A DNA stretch of 64,000 nucleotides from Asterias rubens (Eukaryota; Echinodermata; Asteroidea; Forcipulatida; Asteriidae), in contig NC_047065.1 in assembly GCF_902459465.1 (NCBI RefSeq), positions 17,027,634-17,091,633 of the forward strand. The letters are read 5' to 3'. Position numbers and translations under genes: made by a program. Under the pieces are notes generated by a model. It was not told where the DNA came from and did no database searches. It saw only the letters and a list, made by a program, of their open reading frames with translations. Of the stretch, positions 1 through 11,104 are shown in pieces (positions within the stretch are counted from its first letter, which is position 1; each line of letters starts with the position of its first letter).

Positions 1-110
1 ATAAGAGCAACAGATTAGAGCTCTTGTTTTTTTATTATCAGCTGATTGAAGGTTCGAGTCCTCGTAGTCATGTTGTGTCCTTGAGCGAGATCATCATCAT
101 CATTATTAAG
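1..110 (+). repeat. tRNA-derived SINE fragment (cut by window edge)
   Basis: A box-B-like motif GGTTCGAGTCC at about 51-61 is followed by TTGTGTCCTTGAGCGAGA and a short ATC/ATT-rich tail. This is the usual layout of the 3' half of tRNA-derived SINEs. Box A would lie off the left edge. Confidence 0.45.
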
Positions 111-827
111 CGATCGCAACCGAGATTCCATTCACAACATCACGTCAGAGGTGTTTATCCCTCATTATGTTTAGAATGTTGAAAGGTCCTCAATTTCAGA
201 CTGCGTATCTCTACCGATCACATTGATGTAGTCGAGAGGTCTGCGATACTTTATCATTATTGCTTTGTCCCAGGTCCTAGGATTGGTAAAGAACCCACAA
301 GACTTATCGTGAAAGAGCACAGTTTTACCCTTGTGTTTTGGTTCACATAGCAAGCACTCTTTTTTACATTTTTTCTCAGGTAGACCCCTCGCAATGTGCC
401 TATCTTGGGTGTCATTTTGCATGTCAAAATCATATACAAGCATACACAAAAGAGAGTTGACACCCAAAAATTATACGCATTGTTCGGAGGCGCGTTCTGT
501 TTTGTGTAAGAATCCAATAGCTCCCCCTTGCATAATGCTTAACGCAACAGGTCACGCGCACGTTTTTACGCATGGAAAACAACTATTGTCCAATGGTCTG
601 CCTCTGGTCTGGGTATATAATGATTTAGTTCACTTATGAGACATCCTTGGTTTCATTACCAAAACTACAATAGAATAGGCCTAATATAAATGACAATCTT
701 GTCTGGCCCTTTTTACAGTTGATCTCCCTATTAGTTATGCAGTGTAGTGTAATTTTGAGGCATATTGCAGTGTATTGCAACTTTGATATGATGTAGTGAT
801 TGTAGTGCAATTTTGGGTGATGCAGCG

Positions 828-1223
828 TTTAAAGACAATGGACACTATTGGTAATTGTCAAAGACCAGTCTTCTTACTTGGTGTATCTCAACATTTGCAT
901 AAAATAACAAACCTGTAAAAATTTGAGCTTTATTGGTCGTTGGAGTTGCGATATAGCTATGATAGAAAAAGAATACCCTTGTCACACGAAGTTGTATGTT
1001 TCAGATGCTTGATTTCGAGACCTCAAATTCTAAACTAGAGGTCTCGAAATCAAAATCGTGGAAAATTACTTCTTTCTCAAAAAGTACGTCACTTAATGGG
1101 GATAGCCGTATCTCACAATGTTTTATACTATCAACCTCTCCCAATTACTCGGAGTCGTTACCAAGAAAGGTTTTATGCTAATAATTATTTTGAGTAATTA
1201 CCAATAGTGTCCACTGCCTTTAA
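828..1223 (-). repeat. MITE family A, near full length
   Basis: About 390 bp with terminal inverted repeats (TTTAAAGACAATGGACACTA at the left; TAGTGTCCACTGCCTTTA at the right). This is the most abundant repeat here, with about 17 copies or pieces. It has no coding capacity. The short palindromic GAGACCTC...GAGGTCTC block is its internal hallmark. '+' orientation is defined as the form reading AGTGGACACTATTGG..ACTCAAAATAATT. Confidence 0.85.
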
Positions 1224-1533
1224 CACTTAATACACGTTTAATTTCAGTATGTTGAGCCCAGTTGTCGCGTGTGACCAACATTGCCACCTTCCTATATTTC
1301 CTTTTTAACAACAAACAACAAATTGGTGATGTTTTTATTTGTAACAAATTTGGCTTGAGCAAAAAAAAAGTTACTAGAGCGGACTTGAACACGCAACCTC
1401 TGTATTACTGTGCCGGTGCTGTATTAACTGAGTGCTGCCTCTTCCCAGGTTGTATTGTAAACTTGGGTTAGATCCCTGGCTACAAGGCAGGTACAGGTTG
1501 AATGGATGCCACCCCAGAGTAAAGGCATTGACT

Positions 1534-1662
1534 TAAGCCTGGTTCTTACTTCCTGCAAATAAGAATGCGAATCGAATGTTGACGTCACAAATTCGCAACG
1601 AAAAGGAGGGTTGTGACGTCAACATTCGATTCGCATTCGCAGGAAGTATGAACCGGGCTTTA
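1534..1662. repeat. Short fold-back (inverted repeat) element
   Basis: Two ~50-bp arms around a short centre. The left arm reads TAAGCCTGGTTCTTACTTCC and the right ends GGAAGTATGAACCGGGCTTTA. Each arm contains a perfect TGACGTCA (CRE-type) octamer that comes with the repeat. Confidence 0.75.
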
Positions 1663-1682
1663 GGGAGATGGCCAACATAGGG

Positions 1683-1765
1683 CTCATAGATAGCTCAATT
1701 GGTGGAGCGCCGGCACCTTAATCTGGAGGTCTAAAATTCAATTCCCGGTCTAGAAATTGTTTCTT
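1683..1765 (+). repeat. tRNA-like SINE head, degenerate
   Basis: TAGCTCAATTGGTGGAGC fits a Pol III box A. About 35 bp on, AATTCAATTCCC is a decayed box B. It does not fold as an intact tRNA, so a SINE or tRNA relic is likelier than a functional tRNA gene. Confidence 0.45.
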
Positions 1766-1769
1766 TGTT

Positions 1770-2050
1770 TAAAGGAACACGTTGCCTTGGATCGGTCGAG
1801 TTGGTCTTTGAAAATACCTCGAAATTGCACGGTTTTCCTTTTACCTCGTCGACTAACACGGTCGACAAATGGCCGCCTGTGTTAGCTTGCACAGTAAAAG
1901 GAAAAACACGCAATTTCGAGGCAAACTTGTGGGGATCATTGTATTCTACTTTTAAAACATCTCTCCAACTATATTATGCATTTTGTAAAAAAGGGTTACA
2001 AACGCTTTTTATAGACAAACTTGAACAATCCAAGGCAACATGTTCCTTTA
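1770..2050 (+). repeat. MITE family C
   Basis: Terminal inverted repeats AAAGGAACACGTTGCCTTGG and CCAAGGCAACATGTTCCTTT enclose about 280 bp. Related copies lie at about 9500, 38985 and 45610. The right end is only about 50 bp upstream of the anoctamin exon that starts at 2101. Confidence 0.8.
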
Positions 2051-2100
2051 GCCCCAAATTATAAAAAATGTTAACTAGTTCTAGTACTTTGATTTGACAG

Positions 2101-4828
2101 CACATTCTCCTCGGTCTGAAGGCAGCTATTGCAATCCTGATCCCTGACCTACCAAAGTGGATGGAGGTTGAGCTAGCTAGGGAAGAGTTTGAATCCAGAC
2201 AAGCATTCCTTAAAATGGTGAGCATGGCCTTCCTTTTCAGAAATATAGGGTTCGTTCAATTAGCTTCCCTGTGACGACCCCACGGTGCTAATTCGGGTGC
2301 GCTCCTGACAAGAGCTAATCGAACGATCACTCACCCTCTCGTGGTGATGTCATGCACCCAAGGCCAACCCCAAGTGACCCGTTCCACAAGCAGGGTATTT
2401 GGGGCTGACCCAGGTGAGCTCCTGGAATGACGTCAAAGCTATTCAAAGGTACCGGGGGCAGATCGTTTGACCCGGGGAAGCTAATCGAAAGCACCCATTA
2501 TTAAGAGTATCGAATTCAAGTTCTGGTGGTAACTCAACGGGGTGTGGGTTCAAATCCTGGTCATGAAACTTGTGTCCTTGAACTAGCTAGGGAAGAGTTT
2601 GAATCCAGACAAGCATTCCTTAAAATGGTGAGCAGACCTTCCTTTTCAGAAATCTAAATAGAGATATTCACTGCTCTCTTTAAAGGCGCTGGACACTATT
2701 GGTAATTGATCGATAAAAACTTACTTGGTATATCAAGCAAATGAGAGCTGTTGATAGTATAAAACTATATGTGAAACGACTTCCTCTGAAGTAGTGTAGT
2801 TTTCGAGAAAGAAGTAATTTTCCACTAAAATATTTGAATTTGATTTTGAGACATCAGAGTTAGATTTTGAGGTCTCGATATCGCATCTGAAAGCGCACAA
2901 CTTTGTGTGACAAGGGTGTTTTTTCTTCCATTATTATCTCGCAACTTCGGCGACCAATTGAGTTCAAATTTTCACAGGTCTGTTACTTTGTCCATATGTT
3001 CAGATACACCAAGTGGGAAGACTGATCTTTGCCAATTATAAGTTTATGGTTTACAAACCATGAACATTCAAAAAACATTTACAAATCGTGGTTCATAAAC
3101 CAAGAAAATTTACGCATCTGTAATGTAAACCATAAACTTATACACAACAATTTACTGGTATGTAAACCATAACAGAATTTGGCAACAGTTTCTATGGTTT
3201 ACATCTAATTGCTGTAAACCATGGTAAAAACATGCCTTAAAAGTGTCAAACAATTAATGGACAAACGGCGCCCAATACAAGTCAATCAGACCATGGAGGA
3301 ATAATTAATTCCTCCATGATCAGACATCGTGCCACCGAGCACTCTGATTCCATAGTGCAGCACGTCCGTAGTGCACATGCCTGTACATGCATACAGTACT
3401 GTGTGTTTTGTGCATGGGGCAAGCTTTTATGAATATGGATATATCGGCAGCCAATCACAACGTGCTGTCTATTTGGACTTCGGACTCTGTACATGTACAT
3501 GTATATGCATGAGATATACATGTATACAGGTGCTGGTTGTAGATGCCTATGCATTAGGGGGCTGTGCACTGTGTATGCAGCCACACGTGATAGTCGGCTT
3601 GAAGCCTTTGCACACTGTATCTGCGGTCACCGCTTTCAACATCAAGCCTCAATTTCTAGAGCCGGTTCGTCGCAGGATCGGCTCCACAGAGTCTTTTATA
3701 ATTGGTACTCGGTCTTTTAAAATCAGAACCGACAAAAGCGGGTACCCGGTTCCACAGAAGAGCGGAACCGCCGGTCCGGTTTTCAATTTGGAACCGGGTA
3801 GAACCGGGTAACCGAAGGAACCGCCCAAGCTTACATCATACTCAGTCTATTTATAATTCTCTTTTTGTATGAATTGGTTGAGGCAGAAAGAAAAACTGTG
3901 GTTCCATTTCACCACTTAAAACGTCTAAAAAGAAAGAGAAATTAAATTACCATTTTAATAAATTTTATAAAGTCTTTTTACCATCTTTGTTTGTTTTTCC
4001 TAAATGGTTAAATGGAACTTGTGACTTCTGTTTTTAAAGACAGTGGATCATTGGTAATTACTCAAAATGAGTATTGGCATAAAACCTTTCTAGGTTAAGA
4101 GTAGTGGGGAGAGGTTGATGGTATAAAACATTGTGAGAAACGGCTCCCTCTGAAGTGCCATAGTTTTCGAGAAAGAAGTAAATTTCCACGAATTTGATTT
4201 TGAGACCTCAAGTTTAGAATTTGAGGTCTCGAAATCAAGCATTAGAAATCACAACTTTGTGTGACAAGGGTGTTTTTTTGTTCATTATTATCTCGCAAAC
4301 TTGATGACCGATTGATGAGCTCAAATTTTTACAGGTTTGTTATTTTATGCATATGTTGAGATACACCAACTGTGAAGACCAGTCTTTGACAATTACCAAT
4401 AGTGTCCAGTGTCTTTAAACAGTTCATACTATTTCCACCAATTCCAATCCAAATTGAGAATGTATACTTGATGTTACTGCAAACTGAATATTGACCAATT
4501 TCACCTGACGTCACCATCAGAATAATCTTGGATGCGCCATTTTGGTGGTCAATGTTAACGTTTGTTATTCAGTGAAGTGCGCATTTTTAGGTGACGCGGC
4601 GTTTACATGTAAGCCTATTGACCACCAACATCGTGAGCGTGGCATCAGTCGCCGCGTTTGACGTGCGTGCAAGGGGTCAATACATTGAAACCTCACCAGC
4701 CAATCCAATTTCTTGTCGCATCTTTTTTCCCTTTTCAGCTTGCCGAGAAGCAGAATGCAGACGAAGACAACAAGGACATTGAGGATGCAAACAGTCTACC
4801 AGAGACAACTAAATTGATCGAGATCTGA
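2101..4828 (+). CDS. ANO10: Anoctamin (TMEM16 family, ANO8/ANO10-like), last two exons
   Basis: Exons 2101-2217 and 4739-4828, both in phase 0, giving 68 C-terminal residues; earlier exons lie left of the window. The first exon follows TTTGACAG and ends at a GTGAGC donor. It encodes HILLGLKAAIAILIPDLPKW: the last hydrophobic helix, then the IPD-x-P motif that closes the anoctamin membrane domain. It continues into VELAREEFESRQAF, which resembles the ANO8/ANO10 branch. The last exon follows a pyrimidine-rich ..CCCTTTTCAG and gives an acidic tail (AEKQNADEDNKDIEDAN) ending LIEI, then TGA. Anoctamins are multi-pass lipid scramblases or Ca2+-activated channels; ANO10 acts largely at the ER. The subgroup is inferred from the C-terminal pattern only. 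The single intron seen holds two family A MITEs, a SINE, a fold-back and a partial duplicate of the upstream exon. Confidence 0.78.
2248..2502. repeat. MITE family G with internal insertion
   Basis: The ends GGGTTCGTTCAATTAGCTTCC and GGGAAGCTAATCGAAAGCACCC match the perfect fold-back at 27331-27483. Here the centre is longer and diverged. Confidence 0.6.
2515..2580 (+). repeat. tRNA-derived SINE fragment
   Basis: GGGTTCAAATCC fits box B and is followed by TTGTGTCCTTGAA, the same tail segment as the fragment at 1-110. It ends exactly where the duplicated anoctamin exon piece begins. Confidence 0.45.
2580..2655 (+). pseudogene. Duplicated 3' end of anoctamin exon with donor site
   Basis: About 76 bp nearly identical to 2172-2247. 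It covers the last ~15 codons of the upstream anoctamin exon, its GTGAGC donor and about 30 bp of intron. It has no acceptor, so it should not be spliced as an internal exon. A family G MITE and a SINE piece separate the two copies. Confidence 0.85.
2679..3042 (+). repeat. MITE family A, right end truncated
   Basis: Starts TTTAAAGGCGCTGGACACTA and runs through the GAGACATC and CGCAACTTC blocks. It stops at TTGCCAATTATAAG, where a different palindromic repeat abuts it. Confidence 0.8.
3044..3238. repeat. Palindromic TGTAAACCAT/ATGGTTTACA repeat
   Basis: About 195 bp with several inverted copies of ATGGTTTACA and TGTAAACCAT, including the self-complementary ATGGTTTACAAACCATG. The motif overlaps a forkhead-type core (GTAAAC), but the layout is that of a small fold-back repeat. 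Confidence 0.6.
3660..3830. repeat. Degenerate GGAACCG-rich repeat
   Basis: Multiple short copies of GGAACCG/CGGTTCC (for example GGAACCGCC and GGAACCGGGTAGAACCGGG). The segment is GC-rich in an AT-rich neighbourhood. No coding signal is apparent. Confidence 0.5.
4034..4419 (+). repeat. MITE family A, near full length
   Basis: Starts TTTAAAGACAGTGGATCATT and ends ACCAATAGTGTCCAGTGTCT. It sits in the last anoctamin intron. Confidence 0.85.
4505..4700. repeat. Repeat family K (fold-back tendency)
   Basis: Shares CATCAGAATAATC, a GTGCGCA..TTAGG block, TGAGCGTGG and GCGTGCAAGGGGTCAAT, in order, with 20320-20500 in UGT intron 1. Its right edge lies about 50 bp before the last anoctamin exon. Confidence 0.7.
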
Positions 4829-5835
4829 GAAACTAGGGCATAAGATTGGAGACATTCTCAGTTGTCACCAAAGCAATTAAAAGGAAAGAAAAGTAAGTCA
4901 CAACATTCCAAGGTGTGAAAAATCCATTTACAGAAGGTACAGTAAGTGAGGTTTTTTTTTTAAGGGTTTCCGTTTAAGTTGTTTTTATTCTTTTTTCTTC
5001 ACCATCTCCATCTCTCTAGACCCCAGGTCAACAAGACTTACACAAACTGGGTCGGGTTTCCATTTACTTTGGATTTTCAACTGACAATTTCAGAGTTAAG
5101 AAAGTTATACTTTTCAAGTTCTAGTAGACAGTAATTTTCATTCAAAAACACTGCTGCACCCTATTTGAACTTAAGGATAAATACTTTTGTATGAATATTT
5201 TTTTTTTCTGAAAGGGGCCTTATTACCATTCCGAATTTTTCTATCCAGATGATTTATATTTGTGAAAGAAAATGGAATGCTTTAGAATAACAAGAATCAC
5301 AAGAATGTGATTACTGAAAATCAAACTGCCTGTTTCTTAAAGGGAGTTATACTTTTTCAAAACGGAGCTTATTTCTTTGACGGTGAAATATCATTGATTT
5401 CTGATTATTATTTTAGTTCCATTTTTTTTTGCATGTTGTGCTTTTCCTCGTTTTTGAAAAATATATTTTACTTTATGTAAAAAAGAAATTCTGAAGTTTT
5501 TGGTAACACATGATCTTATAAAACTAGGCCACTTTGAGCAAGACACACCGCTGTGCCGTCCCTTAATATTTTGTACAAATTGCAGTGGAATTCAGTTGTG
5601 TATACACAACACTTTTTAAAAAATTGCCAGAAAATAAATTTGCTTACTCTGCCATTCAAACATTTATTTATTTTCTGTCAACAAATGAGTTGTCACAGCA
5701 ACTGTTGGACTGTTTATATGAACACGCTGCAGAAAAAGTGTCTGGTGTTTTTTCCCCCGCAAAAGTAAATAAAACAGTCAGACCACTCAGTGTGACACAA
5801 GTCTTCCGTTGGTCTTTCAGTTGCATACAAATAAA
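4829..5835 (+). other. Anoctamin 3'UTR, AT-rich
   Basis: AT-rich and free of recognised repeats, directly after the anoctamin stop codon. Candidate AATAAA signals are at 5633-5638, 5768-5773 and 5830-5835. A 127-codon open frame at 5585-5968 has UTR-like composition and is not taken as a gene. Confidence 0.5.
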
Positions 5836-6064
5836 CAAACGAACAAATATGAAATATATATTATTTGAAATACATCTTTGGATGGCCAAAGAAAGGGGTG
5901 GGGAGATTTCAGAAAAGAATTTTGCTTTATTATATTATAGAAACATCTCAACCATCCCGATGAGGTAGTAAAACTTTGATATATTTTTGTATTTTCATAT
6001 GTATATTGGAACTTGTTTTTTTGGAAGCATTCTTCCAGGTTTAAATTGTTGTCTTTCTTGAAAT

Positions 6065-6290
6065 TATATAATTTTTAGAGCAAGCTAGTTGAAACGTTGA
6101 GACCAATTTAAGAACTCACTCTGCGATAGTGCAGTTAATAACGATCCTACATGCTATAGTAGTAATCCCAGCCGATTTGCTATACCTTCCACCCACAGGT
6201 AGTGGTTAATAAGCAGGACAGTTCTTTTCAGAACTGAGAAGTCTCCCGAAAAAATCTGACAAATGTTTCCTGTGGTAGTAGAAAGTATAA
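6065..6290 (-). repeat. MITE family E, partial
   Basis: Contains GAGCAAGCTAGTTGAAACG, the TAGTGGTTAATAAGCAGGAC block and CAGTTCTTTTCAGAACTGAG. These match 25545-25970 in the opposite order. Confidence 0.6.
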
Positions 6291-6324
6291 CAAGACAGTT
6301 CTGTAAACAGTGTTGTCCAAGGCC

Positions 6325-6651
6325 CACACTTTGTGTATCACAACTTATATATAAAATAACAAACCTGTGAAAATTTAGGCTCAATCGGTCATCGGAGTCG
6401 GGAGAAAATCACAGGAAAACCCACCCTTGTTTCCGCACGTTTCGCCGTGTCATGACATGTGTTTACTATAAATCAGTAATTCTCGTTGTCGAGAATTGAT
6501 AATTGTTTCAATAGTTTCTCAAAAAGTAAAGCATTTCATGAAATAATATTTCAAGAGAAGTCTTTTACCATTAGCTTCTGTAAACCCTGTAAGTAATTTG
6601 TAAATCTGTGAACTTTTTTGTTTTGTTTCTGTACCGAAAGTGTATAATGGC
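6325..6651 (+). repeat. MITE family B
   Basis: Marked by TTTCGCCGTGTCATGACATG, the CTCGTTGTCGAGAATTG palindrome and the ACCGAAAGTGTATAATGG end. It is related to 57268-57612. It shares the AACAAACCTGTGAAAATTTAGG section with family A, so the two families have a common piece. It directly abuts the family A copy that follows. Confidence 0.75.
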
Positions 6652-7034
6652 TTTAAAGGCAGTGGACACTATTGGTAATTACTCGAAATAATTATTAGCG
6701 CAAAACCTTACATGGTAACAAGTAATGGGGAGAGGTTGATAGTATAAAACATTGTGAGAAACGGCTCCCTCTGAAGTAATGTAGGTTTCGAGAAAGAAGC
6801 AATTTTCCACGATATTGATTTCGAGACCTCAGATTTAGAATTTGAGGTTACAAAATCAAGCATCTGAAAGCACACAACTTTGTGTGACAAGGGTGTTTTT
6901 TCTTTCATAGTTTACCTCGCAACTCCAACGACCAATCAAGCTAAAAATTTTCACAGGTTTGTTATTTTATGCGTATGTTGAGATACACCAAGTGAGAAGA
7001 CTGGTCTTTGACAATACCCCCAATAGTGTCCAGT
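6652..7034 (+). repeat. MITE family A, near full length
   Basis: Starts TTTAAAGGCAGTGGACACTA and ends CCAATAGTGTCCAGTA. A family E end (AAGTAGATACACACAA) follows at about 7050-7080. Confidence 0.85.
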
Positions 7035-7329
7035 ACAAACTCTACCTGGCAAGTAGATACACACAATACTGCAATCCAAAGATACAACATGTTTATAGCT
7101 CATTTATTTTATGCAGGTACCAAATACCATATCATTTAGTGTAACTGTTCATGTTTGGTATCTGACTCTATCAACAAAGACAAATGAACACTTAGAACTG
7201 TTGTGGTAATCGATCATGCTCGTACTAAAGTACCAAGTACTATTTTGATGGAACTCTTACACATTCTTATTCTCATCTATAAAAAACTAATACTCCAAGT
7301 CTTAAGTTATGGGATTTGGGGCATTGCAT

Positions 7330-7520
7330 GGTGAGGTTTCAATAATTGGTTTGCGGTAACACCTTGTGTGTACCTATTTTTACTGGGGAGATTATGTTCT
7401 TTTGACAACTTCTCTTGCCAGAAAGTCTACTACATGGAGTAGACTTTTTCGAAATTTGGGAGACTTCTCAGTTCTGAAAAGAACTTTACTGTTTATATAC
7501 TACCACCTGGGCGGAAGTCT
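7330..7520 (+). repeat. MITE family E, partial
   Basis: Starts AATTGGTTTGCGGTAACACC and contains GGGAGACTTCTCAGTTCTGA, matching 25545-25970. A short GTCATGTACTCAAAC tandem repeat follows at 7562-7625. Confidence 0.65.
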
Positions 7521-8205
7521 TTACATGATACTCTACAGAAAAGCTATAATATATGTACTCGAAGTCATGTACTCAAACTCGACTGAAAAGTTATTATGTT
7601 CTTGAGTCATGTACTCAAACGCGACTGAAATGTACTCAGGCTACAATACTAAGTACTTGTGTTTAAAATATCACTTTCCTTTCGGCTTTCCTATGTGTGT
7701 TCTAATGTAAGGAATAGAGGAACAAAGCTATATAAGCAAAGCAGAACTTCACCGCGTTTAAAAGCCAATCATAAGATGGCAATGAAGCTGTTGCTATTGA
7801 AATATTTGCCTAGTTTTGCCTTAGGATTAGCAACATCCACCCATCAAAATGCCATGGGCCACAAACATTTATTGGAACTGGAGTAGTACTGATAATAACA
7901 ATAATTATTATAATTATGGCTCATTATGGCGCTCATACCCATCACTCGGTTTTTTCTTCAAGTTGTGGATCTACGTTTTTGAAGTTTCTATTTCTTAACA
8001 TAGCACCATGTCATGGTTTACAAGGTTGTTATGGAACATTTATGTATTTCCATACAAATATCAGAATCACTTGGTGACACCAATAGTAATACTACACACA
8101 TGCCAGCACCTGCCTTCATAATTTATACTGTTTGTCCAGGTCAAGAAAAGTTGTAGTTTTTGCTATAAAAACAAGCGTTTGGCAACTGCCAAGGGCCCAG
8201 TTTCA

Positions 8206-8345
8206 TAGAGCTGCATAAGCACAACAGAATTATGCTTACCAGCAGAATAAGGTTACCAGCCAAAATACTATCTCCCATGTTCTATCTGTGGCTGGTATCC
8301 TGTTTTTTTTTTGCTTAACAGAATTTGTTTAAACCTCTCTATGAA
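8206..8345 (+). repeat. Repeat family F (fold-back MITE)
   Basis: CCCAGTTTCATAGAGCTGC at the left and internal GCTTACCAGCAG/GCTTAACAG match the ends of the larger copy at 26566-26804. Confidence 0.6.
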
Positions 8346-8499
8346 ATTGTCGCAGACACTCAGATTATTTGTGATAAATATGTGTATCGTATAAAAGATA
8401 TTTATACATATTCTTGTAAACAAAAGTCTTTTTGGGTAACAGGGTTTAGTAGGGGTTACTTGTAGGTAGACTTTTGGCTGTACTTTTGGCTCAACAAAT

Positions 8500-8776
8500 A
8501 AATGACCATAAAAACTTACTAGGTAAAGACAAAGAGCATTGGAAAGCTGTTGATATTATGTAACATTGTTAGAAGAAAAAAAACCTTTGAAGTAGTGTAC
8601 CTTTTCACCAAAAGATTTGAATTTGGAGCACACAATTCTATGCAACAAGGGTGTTTTTGTCTTTCATTATTTTCTTGCAACTTCAATGACCAATTGAGCC
8701 CAAATTTTAACAGGTTTGTTTTTATGCATATGTTGGGATACACCAAATGAGGCTACTGGTCTTTGACATATTACCT
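8500..8776 (+). repeat. MITE family A, old and diverged
   Basis: Recognisable from AAAACTTACTAGGTAA, GTTGATATTATGTAACATTG and the CTTCAATGACCAATTGAGCC..GATACACCAAATGAG order. The left end is lost. Confidence 0.6.
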
Positions 8777-8779
8777 AAA

Positions 8780-9240
8780 GAATTCGCTGCCGTTATATTT
8801 ATTGTGCGCACGGTACTTGCCTCTATACATGTAGTGATCTATTTCAGTTGTACGTCCATTTTGTTCACAAGAAATCCAAATGGTGAGATTCACACAACTC
8901 AATGTCTGTCAACGGTTTGAATTACCTCTTAATATCAAGCAATGTTGAGAAAATGTACTTAAGTTTGCCAAATTATACAAGCAAAAATATAAATTAATAA
9001 TCTTTGCCCTACATTTAAAGCCAATCTTTGAAATGAGACCAAAAGTTTGGCATTCCTGCAGTACATAACCGTCACATACAAAGCTCATACCCATAAATAG
9101 TTTACTCTTATAACATGTTCTTGTGATAATTCACATATATTATAACTATATTCACACACAGGCTGCATTCTAAACATTTTACTAACATTTGTATTTATCA
9201 TTTTTAAAGGGTTTGTACGAGGATGTTATTTAATCAGTTA
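8780..9240. other. AT-rich intergenic DNA
   Basis: I see no gene, splice-consistent exon or recognised repeat here. Confidence 0.4.
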
Positions 9241-9241
9241 A

Positions 9242-9398
9242 TATTTATTTTGATATTAATATTTAACAGGGTAGTGGTAATTTTGTTTATTATTTGAATG
9301 TTATTTTGATTAATATTTCACAGGGTAGTGGTCGTTTTGTTTATTCATTTGATGTTTATTTTGATTAACAGGGTAGTGGTCATTTTGTTTTCTTATTA
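9242..9398. repeat. ~60-bp tandem repeat, three copies
   Basis: Three successive copies of ATTTTGAT..CAGGGTAGTGGT..TTTTGTTTATT, with slightly variable spacing. Confidence 0.8.
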
Positions 9399-9499
9399 AT
9401 TTCTCTTGGAAGCAAATAAGATATTGTGCTAAGTCATGTGCCAACTTTTTATATGGTATAGTAACAAACAGCTGGTAACTTTGTGGTACTTGTAGTTTT

Positions 9500-9762
9500 G
9501 AAGTTTTTCAATGTTTTCTCAAAGTTACTTTTGCCAAATAACAAGGTGATCCATCTTGTTGAGTAAACATTTAAACTCCACAAAATGGCTGACTGTGTAA
9601 GTTCACGCAAATAAAGAAGACCATGCAATTTTGAGGCATTTTTGTGTGGAACATCACTACTTTTAAAATATCTTTCAAACCAAATGCATTTCATAACAAA
9701 TGGTATTAAAACGCTTTTCATAGATGAACTCGCCCGATCCAAGGCAACACGTCCCTTTAAAA
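9500..9762 (-). repeat. MITE family C, partial
   Basis: Ends in CCAAGGCAACACGTCCCTTT, the inverted terminus of the family. Internal CTACTTTTAAAATATCTTTC and AAAACGCTTTTCATAGA match 1770-2050. Confidence 0.65.
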
Positions 9763-9769
9763 ATGGTAT

Positions 9770-10327
9770 GTCATGATCAATGCAGACCTGTGGCTGTACT
9801 TGGAAGTGTGGACAAATCAAGTTTGTTTAACAATTTGTCACGGTAAAACAAAAATGTTCCCATAATCATTTACAAGTTTAGTCGTTGAAACATTTCATTA
9901 TTGTAAGGGGCATGAAGTCATGTAGGACAATTTTTACTTGCAACTTTGAGGCAACCAACTGCCCTGCATGAAAAACGCATTTCGGTTGCACATGAGGTGT
10001 TATGTGAATATTGAAATGTGAATGGCTTTTGTTTGTGTGGAGATTGCCTGAAACTGGTTGCCTGTAAACTGCCTTGTGTAACATGGCCCTATAGTATGGT
10101 TCACTGCCAAATTTAAACATGGGACCAAACTGTTAATGTGGCTAAGTTTCTTCGTATTCTTCTTGAGACCGTAAAACCTCATCTAAAATGTCTTTCAAGT
10201 TTTGGTATAGACTCTGTGTAGGAACTAATGAAAGCAAATTGTTCACTCTATACTGCCCACAAATTATTAGTTTACTTTTAAACAAATTATAAAAAGAGAT
10301 GTTAAATTTGCATCGGGGATAAAGAAC
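9770..10327. other. Intergenic DNA without recognised features
   Basis: Moderately AT-rich. Short open frames occur, but none has splice or family support. Confidence 0.35.
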
Positions 10328-10484
10328 ATTAGTTTTGGTTTTTACCCATACACCGATGTGTGTTAGCGCTGTATTATTCAGTACTTTTCCTGAGTCCCGT
10401 GTAAAACTATCACAGGACTCAGGAAAGTACTGAGTATACAGTGCTAACACACATGTACATGTATGGGTAAAAACCAAAATTAAT
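10328..10484. repeat. Fold-back element linked to the satellite family
   Basis: The arms read TTTTGGTTTTTACCCATACA and, inverted, TGTATGGGTAAAAACCAAAA. The centre holds CAGTACTTTTCCTGAGTCC and GGACTCAGGAAAGTACTGAG. The same end and centre motifs occur at 45905-45975, directly before the second satellite array, and at 61930-62520. Confidence 0.8.
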
Positions 10485-10499
10485 ATAAATTATAAAAAG

Positions 10500-11104
10500 G
10501 TTAAAACCAAGCCCACTTTCACAAAAACATAATGTGTTTTTAAATTCATTTAATGCTTTTTCTGTTGAATTAAACACAAATTTTGCTTGAAAGTAATCAA
10601 TTTAGAAGTTATAACTAATAATAAAAACTCAATTGTTTATTAATTCATTGTAAATTTATTGCTTATGTTCCAAGATTTCTGTTCAGTTGCGATTGATTTA
10701 TCTTTAGTTCATGTTTAATGACACTTACTAAAACTTACTAGTAGCTAGAATTTTAATATTTAAATCATTTATTGGTGCTGAAGGATTTATTCTAACTGAA
10801 ACATTTAAATACTATATTATACGAAAAAAACATTTATACAAGTAGATTTATTATATATAAAAAAAAATGTGGCATTTATACTCTGTATTCTGATTATTTG
10901 GGTTATCAAAGGATTAACGAGTTTGTTATAAACCATTTCATGTACTTTGCATGTTTAATAAAATTTATATTTGGACTTTTCTTACTATTTATTGTCTCTT
11001 TATTGCCCCATTCATTGCTTAGTTGTCTTAGTTGTCAAAGCAAAGAAATTGAGCCCCATCATCCGGTAAAATGGCATTTGATCAGTCAACCCTTATTATT
11101 ATAA
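10500..11104. other. Very AT-rich spacer
   Basis: Mainly A and T with no gene-like signal. It separates the fold-back from the satellite array. Confidence 0.4.

Noticed and set aside
5585..5968. 127-codon frame after the anoctamin stop
   Set aside because: Spans candidate poly(A) signals, has UTR-like composition and no recognisable family.
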